Positions 47,485 through 56,152 of a DNA stretch of 64,000 bases are shown one piece after another. Position numbers and translations under genes: made by a program. The DNA is from Actinospica sp035552695 (GTDB lineage: Bacteria; Actinomycetota; Actinomycetes; Streptomycetales; Catenulisporaceae): the NCBI RefSeq assembly GCF_035552695.1, contig NZ_DASZKT010000203.1:3663-67662 (forward strand), in the 5' to 3' direction. The notes under the pieces are model-generated. The model saw nothing but the letters and a program-made list of their open reading frames with translations, did no database searches and was not told the DNA's origin. Within the stretch, counting starts at the first letter, position 1. Each line of letters opens with the position of its first letter.

Positions 47485-47568
47485 TCACGGCTGTTCCCAA
47501 GCTAGGAGCGTGGTCGCTGACCCCCGCGCATCCCGCCTCCTAGGCGTGTGACCCACGCCGCCGGCCTC

Positions 47569-47599
47569 GCCCCGCCGCCACCTTACGGCAGGGCGGGGC
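47569..47599 (+). terminator. Possible terminator after the G1 peptidase
   Basis: GCCCCGCC / GGCGGGGC stem with a 15-base loop, about 85 bases after the stop. Confidence 0.4.
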
Positions 47600-47648
47600 C
47601 GTCCTTCGTGCCGCCGCAAACGGCCGGGAGATCGCGGACGCGCCGACC

Positions 47649-47654
47649 TAGACT
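47649..47654 (+). promoter_or_regulatory. -10 element placing a leaderless start on the glycosyltransferase
   Basis: TAGACT ends seven bases before the ATG at 47662, and no ribosome-binding site precedes it. No good -35 is visible. Confidence 0.35.
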
Positions 47655-47661
47655 CGGCCGA

Positions 47662-48876
47662 ATGAGGATCCTGTTCAGCTCGACGTCCCTGGCCGGCCAC
47701 TACGGCCCGCTGCTGCCGATAGCCCGCGCGTTCGTCGCCCAGGGCCACGAGGTGCTGTTCCTGGTGCCGCCCGCGGCCCGGACCGCCGTGGAGGACTCCG
47801 GGTTCGCCGTGCACGAGGGCGCGCCACCGGATCCGGTCGAGTACCAGCGGATCCAGGACACGATCGCCCGGGATCCGGGTGCGGCGAAGGTGCTGATGAA
47901 CCGCGACTACTTCGGCCGCCTGTGCACGGAGGCGACGCTGCCCGTCGCCGAGGAGCTGTGCGCGAGCTGGCAGCCGGACCTGGTCGTGCACGAGGCGTGC
48001 GAGTACGCGTCCCCGATCGCCGCCCACCACGCCGGAATCCCGCACGTGCAGGTCGCGATCGGCCTCGCCTGGATCGAATGGGGCTGCCTGCACGGGTTCG
48101 CGGCTGAGGTGTTGCCCGCCTTCGAGCCGGACGCCGTGCGCATCATCGCGGAGGCGCCGTACGTGACACGGCTTCCCGAGGGCCTGGACCCGAGCGAGTA
48201 CCCGCAGACGGTTCGGTATCAGGTGGCTGATGAGCCGTCCGCCGAGGATTTCGACGGCGAGCTCGCGCCGGAGGGAACCACTCTCGTGTACGCGACGCTC
48301 GGCAGCATGGCCGGCGACTCGCAATGGTCGCCCGGCGCGTACCGCGTGCTGCTGGATGCCTGCGCACTGCTGCGGCGCTCGCATCCTGCGGTCAGGGTGC
48401 TGATGACCACCGGCCACTCGCTCGCCCCGGAGACGCTCGGCGCCGTCCCCGGCAACGTGCGCGTCGAGCCGTGGGTGCCCCAGGACCGCGCGTTCGCCGG
48501 CGCGAGGGCCGTGCTGAGCCATGGCGGCTCCGGCACCGCGTACGGCGCCCTGTCGGCCGGTCTGCCGTCCGTCTTCTTCCCGCTGTTCTCCGACCAGCCG
48601 CACAACGCGAAGCTGATCGCCGGAGCGGGCGCGGGCATCCAGATCGACACGGAGGATCTCCGGAAGTACGGCATGCCGGTGGCCGCGGAGCCCGCCGACC
48701 GGGCCAGGCTCGCCGCGCTGGCCGAGGAAGTCGCGCGGGCCGTCGTCGCCGTGCTCGACGACCCCTCGTACGCGGCGAGGGCCCGGGAGCTGGGCGAGCA
48801 GCTGAACGCCCGGCCGAGCCTCGAAACAGTCGTCGGCGTATGGTCGGCGAATCGCACGCTTCGTTCGAACATTTGA
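47662..48876 (+). CDS. GT1-family glycosyltransferase (MGT/UGT type)
   Basis: 404 residues of GT-B fold. N-terminal acceptor domain starts MRILFSSTSLAGHYGPLLPI, including the His used as base in this family (GHYGPL). The C-terminal donor domain has GTTLVYATLGSM, VEPWVPQDRAF, and the sugar-nucleotide motif VLSHGGSGTAYGALSAGLP and FSDQPHNAKLI. Similar enzymes glycosylate macrolides and other small molecules. Substrate unknown. ATG at 47662 gives a probably leaderless transcript. Confidence 0.9.
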   Translation: MRILFSSTSLAGHYGPLLPIARAFVAQGHEVLFLVPPAARTAVEDSGFAVHEGAPPDPVEYQRIQDTIARDPGAAKVLMNRDYFGRLCTEATLPVAEELCASWQPDLVVHEACEYASPIAAHHAGIPHVQVAIGLAWIEWGCLHGFAAEVLPAFEPDAVRIIAEAPYVTRLPEGLDPSEYPQTVRYQVADEPSAEDFDGELAPEGTTLVYATLGSMAGDSQWSPGAYRVLLDACALLRRSHPAVRVLMTTGHSLAPETLGAVPGNVRVEPWVPQDRAFAGARAVLSHGGSGTAYGALSAGLPSVFFPLFSDQPHNAKLIAGAGAGIQIDTEDLRKYGMPVAAEPADRARLAALAEEVARAVVAVLDDPSYAARARELGEQLNARPSLETVVGVWSANRTLRSNI

Positions 48877-48890
48877 GCTAAAGTGGAGTC

Positions 48891-49406
48891 ATGGCAACCA
48901 CACTCCTCCTGATCGACCTGCAGCGGAACATGCTGGAGCCACCCGAACAGGTGCCCGCGGCCCACCAGCTGATCGTCCTGGTGCACGGGCTTCTCGAACG
49001 GGCGCGGGCCGTCGGCGCCTCGGTCGTGCACGTGCGGAACAACGGCGCCGAGGGCGAGTCCGACTTTCCCGGGACACCGGGCTGGGAGCTCTACCACGTG
49101 CCGGTGGAGGGCGAGGCGATCGTGGACAAGTTCGGGATGGACGCCTTCGCGGACACCCCGCTCGGCGAGCTGCTCCCGGCCGGCTCGACGATCCTGATGG
49201 CCGGGCTGGCGAGCGACTACTGCGTGCGCGCGACGGCGCTCAGCGCGCGGCGGCTCGGCTACGACGTGCGGCTGATCCACGGCGCGCACGGCACGTACGA
49301 CGCGGGCGGCCGGTCCGCGGAGACGATAGAGAAGGAGATCGAGCACGAGCTGCGCGAGGCCGGGGTGCGCGTCGTCGAACCGGGCAGCCCGATCTTCCGA
49401 AGCTGA
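48891..49406 (+). CDS. Isochorismatase-family cysteine hydrolase
   Basis: 171 residues. Catalytic Asp in TLLLIDLQRNML (Asp9), Lys in IVDKFGMDAF and nucleophile Cys in LASDYCVRATALSARRLGY (about 111). The family hydrolyses amides or isochorismate; substrate not inferable. GTGGAG precedes the ATG. It follows the glycosyltransferase by 14 bases and probably shares its mRNA. Confidence 0.9.
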   Translation: MATTLLLIDLQRNMLEPPEQVPAAHQLIVLVHGLLERARAVGASVVHVRNNGAEGESDFPGTPGWELYHVPVEGEAIVDKFGMDAFADTPLGELLPAGSTILMAGLASDYCVRATALSARRLGYDVRLIHGAHGTYDAGGRSAETIEKEIEHELREAGVRVVEPGSPIFRS

Positions 49407-49436
49407 GCCGAAGCTCGTCGAACCGGGCAGCCCGAT
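49373..49436 (+). repeat. Local duplication at the end of the isochorismatase gene
   Basis: CGTCGAACCGGGCAGCCCGAT occurs at 49373-49393 inside the gene and again at 49416-49436 after its stop, 43 bases apart, with ccgaagct doubled between. Confidence 0.6.
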
Positions 49437-49486
49437 GCGGTTCGGTCTTCTGCAGCTGATCCGCGGGAGCACCTCTCCGCGGACGT

Positions 49487-49511
49487 TGAGACATGGAACT
49501 GAGACTGGAAG
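49487..49511 (+). promoter_or_regulatory. Direct repeats upstream of the MDR oxidoreductase
   Basis: TGAGACATGGAAC (49487-49499) and TGAGACTGGAAG (49500-49511) lie in tandem about 25 bases before a -10-like TAGCGT (49538-49543). A plausible binding site for the neighbouring AraC-type regulator. Confidence 0.35.
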
Positions 49512-49586
49512 CCATTCTGCGTCTCGATCGGCCCTCGTAGCGTTGGGGCGTCGGCAGTATTCGAAGACGTGAAGGAGCAAGAACCC

Positions 49587-50510
49587 ATGCGTACCGTGAC
49601 TCAACGGCGGTTCGGCGGTCCCGAGGTGCTCGAGGTCGTCGAGGTGGCCAAGCCGAGCCCGCGCTCCGGCGAGGTGCTCGTCCGGGTGCACGCCGTGTCC
49701 CTCAATCCGGTGGACGCGCACGTGCGCAACGGCGGGTTCCCACTGCTCGGCGAGCCGCCTTTCCGGGTCGGCTGGGACGTCTCCGGCGTGGTCGAGGCGG
49801 CGGGGCCGGGGGCCAGGTTCGCGGTCGGCGACGAGGTGTACGGCTTGCCCGGCTTCCCGTTCGCCGAGGTCGGATATTCGGAGTACGTCACCTCGCCCTC
49901 GCGGCAGTTGGCGCGCAAGCCCGCGTCCGTCTCGCACGTCGAGGCGGCGGCGATCCCGCTGGCCGGGCTGACCGCCTGGCAGGGGCTCGTGCAGGCGGCG
50001 GACGTGCGGCCTGGCCAGCGGGTGCTGATCTCGCGCGCGGCCGGCGGCGTCGGCCACCTGGCGGTGCAGATCGCCAAGGCCCGCGGCGCGCACGTGACCG
50101 CGCTGGCGAGTGCGGCCAAGCACGAGTTCGTCCGCTCGCTCGGCGCCGACGAGGTCGTCGACTACCGGGCCGTCGACTTCACCGAGGTGCTGAGCGACCT
50201 GGACGTGGTGCTCGACGCGAACGCGGACGGCGAGCGGTCGCTGCGGGTGCTGCGGCCCGGTGGCGTGCTCATCAGCATCCTGCAGCACGGTGACGCCGAG
50301 TTCGCGAAGCGGGTGGCGGAGGCCGGCTACCGCTTCGCCGGAGTCTCGGTGGAGCCGGACTACGCGTCCCTGGAGGCGATCGCGGAACTGGTCGACGCCG
50401 GGAGGATCCGGCCGCACGTCTCCACGCGACTGCCGCTCGAAGAGGTTGTGAAGGCGCACGAATTGCTCGACGAGGGAACGTCTGTCGGCAAGATCGTGCT
50501 CACTGTTTAA
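49587..50510 (+). CDS. Zinc-independent MDR oxidoreductase (quinone reductase-like)
   Basis: 307 residues of the medium-chain dehydrogenase family without the zinc ligands. GroES-like N-terminus (VRVHAVSLNPVDAHVRNGG, FRVGWDVSGVVEA) and the NADPH-binding Rossmann motif SRAAGGVGHLAVQIAKARGA. ATG 49587 has GAAGGAG nine bases upstream. An AraC-family regulator follows after 45 bases; such pairs often respond to electrophiles. Confidence 0.92.
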   Translation: MRTVTQRRFGGPEVLEVVEVAKPSPRSGEVLVRVHAVSLNPVDAHVRNGGFPLLGEPPFRVGWDVSGVVEAAGPGARFAVGDEVYGLPGFPFAEVGYSEYVTSPSRQLARKPASVSHVEAAAIPLAGLTAWQGLVQAADVRPGQRVLISRAAGGVGHLAVQIAKARGAHVTALASAAKHEFVRSLGADEVVDYRAVDFTEVLSDLDVVLDANADGERSLRVLRPGGVLISILQHGDAEFAKRVAEAGYRFAGVSVEPDYASLEAIAELVDAGRIRPHVSTRLPLEEVVKAHELLDEGTSVGKIVLTV

Positions 50511-50555
50511 CCAAATGTGCGAATCCGGTTCCGGGATCGGGGGAAGGGCAAGATC

Positions 50556-51506
50556 GTGGACGTCTTGACGGAGGCGCTGGCCTCGATGCGCACCGACCGC
50601 CCCGCGTCGGTGCGCACGAACGGCCGCGCGCCGTGGGGCCTGCGCATGCCGCCGACCGCCGGAGCCGGATTCCACGTCGTGCTTTGCGGCGGATGCTGGC
50701 TGATCCCGAAGCTGAGCACGGGGCCGGCCGATCCGGTGCGGCTGGAGGCGGGCGACGTCATCTTCCTGCGCGCCGGCCCCGAGCACGTGCTGACCGACGA
50801 GCCGGGCACCCCGGCCGGGGTCGCGGGCGCCGAGTACTTCCAGGACGACGAACTGGTCGGCGCGTACAACATCGGGGGCAGCGGCGAGCTGACCAGCCTG
50901 CTGTGCGGCAACTACCACCTGGACCGGGCCCGGCCGCACCCGCTGGTCAGCCAACTGCCCGAGCTGATCCACCTGCGTACCCGCGACGGCCGCCATCCGC
51001 AGCTGACCTCGGCCGTCCAACTGCTGCGCACGGAGCTCGACGGCCCGCGCATCGGCTCGAGCGGCATCGTGCCCGCGCTGATCGACTCGCTGCTGCTCTA
51101 CATCCTGCGCGCGTGGATGGACGAGTGCCCGACCCGGTCCGCGGGCTGGGCGACGGCGCTGAAGGACCCTGCGATAGCCCCCGCGCTCGCCGCCATGCAC
51201 GCCGACCCGGCGAACTCGTGGACCGTGGAGTCGCTGGCCGGACGCGCGGGTCTGTCCAGGGCCGCCTTCGCGAAGAAGTTCAACACGATGGTCGGCGAGC
51301 CGCCGCTGACCTATCTGACGCGCTGGCGGATGACGACCGCGGCCCGTCTGCTGCGCGAGTCCGACGCACCGCTGGCGGCGGTCGCGGCGCGGACCGGCTA
51401 CGGCTCCGAGTTCGCGTTCGCCAAGGCCTTCAAGCGGGAGTACGGTCAGGCGCCCGGCGGATACCGGCGCGCGCACGCCATGCCGGTCGAGGCCGTCGCG
51501 GCCTAG
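50556..51506 (+). CDS. AraC-family transcriptional regulator
   Basis: 316 residues. N-terminal cupin_6-type domain (about 20-180; VVLCGGCWLIPK, VRLEAGDVIFLRAGPEH) and two helix-turn-helix motifs at the C-terminus: WTVESLAGRAGLSRAAFAKK and APLAAVAARTGYGSEFAFAK with the conserved FKREYGQAPGGYR. GTG at 50556 is supported by AAGGG upstream; an ATG at 50517 is in frame. It is co-directional with the MDR gene, which it probably controls. Confidence 0.92.
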   Translation: MDVLTEALASMRTDRPASVRTNGRAPWGLRMPPTAGAGFHVVLCGGCWLIPKLSTGPADPVRLEAGDVIFLRAGPEHVLTDEPGTPAGVAGAEYFQDDELVGAYNIGGSGELTSLLCGNYHLDRARPHPLVSQLPELIHLRTRDGRHPQLTSAVQLLRTELDGPRIGSSGIVPALIDSLLLYILRAWMDECPTRSAGWATALKDPAIAPALAAMHADPANSWTVESLAGRAGLSRAAFAKKFNTMVGEPPLTYLTRWRMTTAARLLRESDAPLAAVAARTGYGSEFAFAKAFKREYGQAPGGYRRAHAMPVEAVAA

Positions 51507-51576
51507 CTCCGGATGCCCGGTTTCGGCCGCGGCCGCCGGGCTTAACCTCATGCTCAACTCACCTTGAGTCGAACTT

Positions 51577-51617
51577 TGGTCTAGACCCTTGACACCTTCA
51601 TTGGTCTGGACCACATT
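51577..51617 (+). promoter_or_regulatory. Chitinase promoter with two DasR-type boxes
   Basis: TGGTCTAGACC (51577-51587) and TGGTCTGGACCA (51602-51613) match the known dre consensus centred on TGGTCTAGACCA and the 12-base direct repeats of Streptomyces chitinase promoters. A perfect -35 TTGACA (51589-51594) lies between them, with a 17-base spacer to CACATT (51612-51617). The implied start coincides with the ATG at 51624. The boxes are 25 bases apart. Confidence 0.75.
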
Positions 51618-51623
51618 CTCGGC

Positions 51624-53165
51624 ATGCGCCCTTCACCCACGCCATCAGCGCCTGCCTCGCGCAAGCGCCTCGCGATACTCGCGTCCGCCGCCCTCGTGCT
51701 GGGCGGCGCCGCGACGGTCAGCGTGCTGTCCACCGCGGCAGGCGCCGCGACCGTCAACCTGCTGACGAATCCCGGCTTCGAGACCGGCAGCCTCAGCGGC
51801 TGGACCTGTGACGCGGGCACCGGCTCCGTCGTCAGCAGTCCCGTCCACTCCGGCACGCACGCACTCGCCGGCGCGGCCACCTCGTCCGACGATGCGCAGT
51901 GCGCGCAGACCGTCTCCGTCCAGCCGAACACGGCCTACACGCTCTCCGGCTACGTCCAGGGCGCCTACGTCTACCTCGGCGTCACCGGTGGCACCGACAC
52001 GTGGACTCCCTCGGCGACCAGCTGGCAGCAGCTGTCGACGACGTTCACGACCGGAGCGTCGCAGACCTCGATCCAGATCTACGTGCACGGCTGGTACGCC
52101 GAGGGCACCTACTACGCGGACGACGTGGCCCTCTCCGGTCCGGCCGGCCCGACCCCGTCCGCCTCCGCGACGTCGTCGTCCACGCCGTCGCCGACCCCGA
52201 CCGCGTCGAACTCGCCGACCTCGTCGCCGACGCCGACCAGTACCGGCACCTCTGCCGGCGGCTCCGGTCCGTGGACGCACCCCGTCTACTGGATGCCGCT
52301 GGACAACTCCCCGCAGTCGATCTCCTCGATCGTCTCCGGCTCGGGTGAGAAGGAGTTCAACCTCTCCTTCGTACTCGACTCCGGCGGCTGCACGCCGGCC
52401 TGGGACGGCAGCTCCAGCGAACTCGTCTCGAACGACACGGCCGTCCTAGCCGACGTCAACGCGATCCGCGCGGCGGGCGGCGACGCGGCGGTGACCTTCG
52501 GCGGCTACAACGGCACCGAGCTGGGCACGACCTGCGGCTCGGCCTCCGCGCTCGCCTCCGCGTACCAGCAGGTCATCTCCAAGTACAACCTCACGCACAT
52601 CGACTTCGACTACGAGAACGGCGCCCTCGACTCGAACACCGCGATCCGCTTCGGCGCCATCGCGATCCTCGAGGCGAACAACCCGAACATCAAGGTCTCG
52701 CTCACCGTCCCGATGACCACCGTCGGCTTCCCCGGCAGCGGCGTCGACGAGATCCAGCAGGCCAAGGCCGACGGCGCCCGCCTCGACGTCGTCAACATCA
52801 TGGACTTCGACACGGGCCTCACCTCCGGCACCGAGACCGGGCAGACCGAGGCCATCGCCAACGACGCCGTCGGGCAGCTGGAGACCATCTACGGCTGGTC
52901 GGCCGCGCAGGCCTGGTCCCACCTCGGCATCACCCTGATGAACGGCCACACGGACCAGCCCTCCGAGCTGTTCCAGCAGTCGGACTTCAGCAACGTGCTG
53001 GGCTTCGCCCAGTCGAACCACCCGGCCCTGTTCTCCTTCTGGTCGGCGAACCGCGACTTCCAGTGCCCCGCCGGCGTCGTCGAGCCCTGGGCTCCCGGCA
53101 CCTGCTCCGAAGTGACGCAGAACGCGTACGACTACACCAAGATCGTGGTCCAGTACGGCGGCTGA
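51624..53165 (+). CDS. Secreted GH18 chitinase with N-terminal carbohydrate-binding module
   Basis: 513 residues. Signal peptide (about 1-42), a jelly-roll binding module (about 45-172; LLTNPGFETGSLSGWTC, YYADDVALSG), a Ser/Thr/Pro linker (about 175-215), and a GH18 barrel (about 218-513) with the DxDxE motif as HIDFDYE (Asp327, Asp329, Glu331) and NIMDFD. It cleaves chitin to N-acetylglucosamine oligomers; the two DasR-like boxes suggest induction by the breakdown products. Start ATG is probably leaderless. Confidence 0.93.
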   Translation: MRPSPTPSAPASRKRLAILASAALVLGGAATVSVLSTAAGAATVNLLTNPGFETGSLSGWTCDAGTGSVVSSPVHSGTHALAGAATSSDDAQCAQTVSVQPNTAYTLSGYVQGAYVYLGVTGGTDTWTPSATSWQQLSTTFTTGASQTSIQIYVHGWYAEGTYYADDVALSGPAGPTPSASATSSSTPSPTPTASNSPTSSPTPTSTGTSAGGSGPWTHPVYWMPLDNSPQSISSIVSGSGEKEFNLSFVLDSGGCTPAWDGSSSELVSNDTAVLADVNAIRAAGGDAAVTFGGYNGTELGTTCGSASALASAYQQVISKYNLTHIDFDYENGALDSNTAIRFGAIAILEANNPNIKVSLTVPMTTVGFPGSGVDEIQQAKADGARLDVVNIMDFDTGLTSGTETGQTEAIANDAVGQLETIYGWSAAQAWSHLGITLMNGHTDQPSELFQQSDFSNVLGFAQSNHPALFSFWSANRDFQCPAGVVEPWAPGTCSEVTQNAYDYTKIVVQYGG

Positions 53166-53185
53166 GTCCGCGCCCCGCTCAAGCT

Positions 53186-53224
53186 CCGCCCGTCCGGATG
53201 AAAGGGATCCATCCGGGCGGGCGG
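53186..53224 (+). terminator. Terminator of the chitinase gene
   Basis: 15-bp arms CCGCCCGTCCGGATG / CATCCGGGCGGGCGG with one mismatch and a 9-base loop, 20 bases after the stop. Confidence 0.8.
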
Positions 53225-53251
53225 CCCGGCGTTGCCGATAGATTGCCCGGC

Positions 53252-53611
53252 ATGGACGACGCGACGTGGGAGACGATCGAGCGGCTGGTGGCGTGGCTGG
53301 ATCGGGGCAGTGCGCTGCCGGACGAGACGAAGACGATCCTGCAGATCCTCAAGATCACCGAGGAGGCGGGGGAGGTCGCGGAGGCGCTGATCGGGGTGAC
53401 GGGACAGAACCCGCGGAAGGGGTTCTCGCACAGCTGGCGGGACGTGGAGAGCGAACTCTGCGACGTGGTGATCACCGCGATGGTCGCGTTGACCAGAGTG
53501 AATCCGGAGACGGCGCGGAGCGTGTTCCAGCAGCACTTGGCCGGAGTGGCGGCGCGCTGTGTCGACACCGCCGAAGCCGAGGACACAGCTGGCGGCGCCG
53601 AGGCTGAGTAG
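53252..53611 (+). CDS. MazG-like nucleotide pyrophosphohydrolase
   Basis: 119 residues. Metal-binding EEAGEVAEAL and ESELCDVVIT (ExxE...ExxD) are the MazG/all-alpha NTPase motifs. It likely hydrolyses non-canonical NTPs. TAGATT at 53239-53244 ends seven bases before the ATG, so the mRNA may be leaderless. The next gene follows by nine bases. Confidence 0.87.
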   Translation: MDDATWETIERLVAWLDRGSALPDETKTILQILKITEEAGEVAEALIGVTGQNPRKGFSHSWRDVESELCDVVITAMVALTRVNPETARSVFQQHLAGVAARCVDTAEAEDTAGGAEAE

Positions 53612-53620
53612 GGGGACGTT

Positions 53621-54154
53621 ATGACTGTGCGGATTCGGCTCGCCGAGCCGGAGGACGCGGCGGGCGTGCTGCGGATGCTCGACGGCATCGTGCAGTGGCT
53701 GGCGGCGCAAGGGCGCACCGAGCAGTGGGGGACGGACGCTTGGACGGCGCGGCCGGAGCTCGTCGACAGGGTCGAGGGGCGGATCGCGAGGCGGGAGATG
53801 CGGCTCGCGGAGGACGAGGACGGGGTGGGGGAGCTCCTCGGGGTGGTCTCCCTCGCGGAGAAGTCCAAGGACTACGTCAGCCCGCCGCCGGAGCCGGAGC
53901 TGTACGTCGACCTGCTCGCCACCTCGCGCGCGGCGAAGGGGCGGAACGTCGGCGGCCTGCTGCTGACCGAGTCGCGGGCGGAAGCCCGGCGGCGCGGACT
54001 GCGGCTGCTGCGGCTGGACTGCTACGCGGGAGGCGACCGGAAGCTGAACGCCTGGTACGTGAGTCAGGGGTTCAGCGAGGTGGAGCCGTTCGTCATCAAG
54101 CGGGAGGGAAAGGCCGACTGGCCGGGGATGCTCCTCGCGCAATACCTGAATTGA
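53621..54154 (+). CDS. GNAT-family N-acetyltransferase
   Basis: 177 residues. Acetyl-CoA loop around LYVDLLATSRAAKGRNVGGL and the conserved RGLRLLRLDCYAGG, NAWYVSQGF. Substrate unknown. ATG at 53621, nine bases after the MazG-like stop. Confidence 0.88.
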   Translation: MTVRIRLAEPEDAAGVLRMLDGIVQWLAAQGRTEQWGTDAWTARPELVDRVEGRIARREMRLAEDEDGVGELLGVVSLAEKSKDYVSPPPEPELYVDLLATSRAAKGRNVGGLLLTESRAEARRRGLRLLRLDCYAGGDRKLNAWYVSQGFSEVEPFVIKREGKADWPGMLLAQYLN

Positions 54155-54244
54155 CGGCGGCCGACTGAACAGCGTGCTTCGCCGCGTGGAATAATGATCG
54201 ACTCATACAGTTTTCACTGACGGTCGATCGCGGGCGGGCCGAGC

Positions 54245-55090
54245 ATGCCGAACATCATGTGGACGTGGCAGCAGGCGGCCGTGGCCGCCGGGGTGCTCGC
54301 CGTCGTCTGGGGCGTGCTCAAGGCGCGCGGCGCGGCCCCGCGCTCGCGGCCGTTCGTGTCCGAGGCGGCACTGATCATCGTGCTCTACGGGCTGTGGCAG
54401 CTCGTCGGCTCGCTCTCCGGGAACGGGGACTACTCGGCCGTCGGGCGCGGGCAGTGGATCTGGAACGCCGAGCGCACCCTCTGGCTGCCGAACGAGCGGA
54501 GCCTGCAGAGCTGGGTGCTCCCGCATCCGCTCATCGTGCAGGCCGCGAACCTCTACTACGCGACCATGCACTTCACCGTGCTCATCATCTTCCTGGTCTG
54601 GCTGTTCACCCGGCACCGCGAGCTCTACGGACGCTGGCGTACGGTGCTCGCGGTGGTCACCGCGGCCTGCCTGCTGATCCAGTTCCTACCGGTCGCGCCG
54701 CCGCGGATGGTGCCGGTCACCGGGATGGTCGACACGGCCGTCGTCTACAACCAGTCGGTGTACGGCACGATAGGCGGCTTCCAGGCCGACCAACTCTCCG
54801 CGATGCCATCGGTGCACGTCGGGTGGGCGGTGCTCGTCGCGATCGCGGTGTGTTCGGTCACGAAGTCGCGCTGGCGCTACCTGGCCGTGGCGCACGCGGC
54901 GCTGACAGTCTTCGTGGTCGTGGTCACCGGCAACCACTTCTGGGCGGACGGGATCGTGGCCGTCGCGCTGCTGCTGGTCGCGCTCGGCGTGGACCTCTTC
55001 TCGCGCACGCTGTGGCAGCGTTTTGCGACGCGGCGTAAAGAATCCGCCAATTCGTCCGAGGCCTCAGCGAGCCTCGTTGACGCCGCGTAA
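54245..55090 (+). CDS. PAP2-type phosphatase/inositolphosphotransferase-like membrane protein
   Basis: 281 residues, about six membrane spans. The PAP2 active-site motifs are SAMPSVHVGWA and TGNHFWADG (His/Asp pair), of the kind found in Aur1/IPT-like enzymes that act on lipid phosphates. ATG 54245. Confidence 0.88.
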   Translation: MPNIMWTWQQAAVAAGVLAVVWGVLKARGAAPRSRPFVSEAALIIVLYGLWQLVGSLSGNGDYSAVGRGQWIWNAERTLWLPNERSLQSWVLPHPLIVQAANLYYATMHFTVLIIFLVWLFTRHRELYGRWRTVLAVVTAACLLIQFLPVAPPRMVPVTGMVDTAVVYNQSVYGTIGGFQADQLSAMPSVHVGWAVLVAIAVCSVTKSRWRYLAVAHAALTVFVVVVTGNHFWADGIVAVALLLVALGVDLFSRTLWQRFATRRKESANSSEASASLVDAA

Positions 55091-55120
55091 CCTCCGAGAC
55101 ATCATCAGCTCAGCTGCACC

Positions 55121-55136
55121 GTTACCGCAGAGTAAC
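55121..55136. other. Short palindrome before the SGNH gene
   Basis: GTTAC-CGCAGA-GTAAC, 30 bases before the ATG at 55166; possibly regulatory. Confidence 0.25.
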
Positions 55137-55165
55137 CATCTCCTTCTTCGTCTCGGAGCTCTCCC

Positions 55166-56053
55166 ATGCCCACAGTCGTGCATGCGCGCCGTGCTCTCGC
55201 GTTCGGTGGCGCTGTGGTGTTCGCCCTGGTCGGCGGCGCCTTCACCTCCTCAGCGGATGCGGACGCGAACGCCGCCGCCGACGGCCGCTACGTGGCCCTC
55301 GGCGACTCCTACGTCTCCGGTCCGCTGATCCCGGTCCAGCGCGGCGGCCTGTGCCTGCGCTCGGACCACAACTACGCCTCGCTCACCGCGGCCGCGCTCG
55401 GCTACTCGCTCACCGACGCCAGCTGCTCCGGCTCGACGACGAACGAGATGGACAATCCGCAGAACGAACTCGGCATCACGATCAACGCGCCCGAGCTCGA
55501 CTCGGTGACCAGCGACACGAACCTGGTCACGCTCGGGATCGGCGGCAACGACATCGGCTTCATCAACATCATCGAGACCTGCGCCGAGGAGAGCCTGACC
55601 AACCCGGTCGGCGATCCGTGCACGCAGTACTACAACAGCGGCGGCACCGACCAGCTCGCTGCGGCGATCGAGGCGACCGGACCCAAGGTCGGGTCCGTTC
55701 TTCAACAGATTCACCAAAATGCTCCGCACGCGGCAGTGTATGTTGTCGGATATCCGGATATCCTGCCCGAGGCCGGTAACGGCTGTTGGCCTGTGGTCCC
55801 CATAGCTTCCGGGGACATCGCCTACCTCCGGCAGACGGAGAAGGAGCTCAACCAGATGCTCGCGGACGAGGCTTCGGTGAACGGCGCGACATACGTGGAC
55901 ACCTACACGCCGTCCATCGGCCACGACGTGTGCCAGGCCGTCGGCACGAAGTGGGTCGAGGGTCTGGTGCCGACTTCGCCGGCCGCTCCTTTCCATCCGA
56001 ACGAGGCAGGGGAGGCCGCGATGGCCAAGGCCCTGGAGACCGCGATCGGCTAG
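55166..56053 (+). CDS. Secreted SGNH/GDSL hydrolase
   Basis: 295 residues. Signal peptide (about 1-33), block I VALGDSYVSG with the nucleophile Ser, Gly/Asn oxyanion block GIGGNDIGF, and the catalytic His in APFHPNEAG. Six cysteines fit the disulfide-rich Streptomyces lipase subtype. Substrate unknown. Followed by a strong two-way hairpin. Confidence 0.9.
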   Translation: MPTVVHARRALAFGGAVVFALVGGAFTSSADADANAAADGRYVALGDSYVSGPLIPVQRGGLCLRSDHNYASLTAAALGYSLTDASCSGSTTNEMDNPQNELGITINAPELDSVTSDTNLVTLGIGGNDIGFINIIETCAEESLTNPVGDPCTQYYNSGGTDQLAAAIEATGPKVGSVLQQIHQNAPHAAVYVVGYPDILPEAGNGCWPVVPIASGDIAYLRQTEKELNQMLADEASVNGATYVDTYTPSIGHDVCQAVGTKWVEGLVPTSPAAPFHPNEAGEAAMAKALETAIG

Positions 56054-56083
56054 AGGCCCCGCGCGGTAGCTGCCCTCCGTAAT

Positions 56084-56134
56084 CGTCGATGCCCCCGAAC
56101 CCGGTCATGGGACCGAAGGCCGGGGGCACCGACG
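56084..56134. terminator. Bidirectional compound terminator
   Basis: Outer arms cgtcgatgcccccg / cgggggcaccgacg pair with one mismatch; an inner CGGTC/GACCG stem (56102-56115) sits in the loop. It lies between convergent genes. Confidence 0.7.
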
Positions 56135-56152
56135 TTTCGCGGGCGTGTTCTG

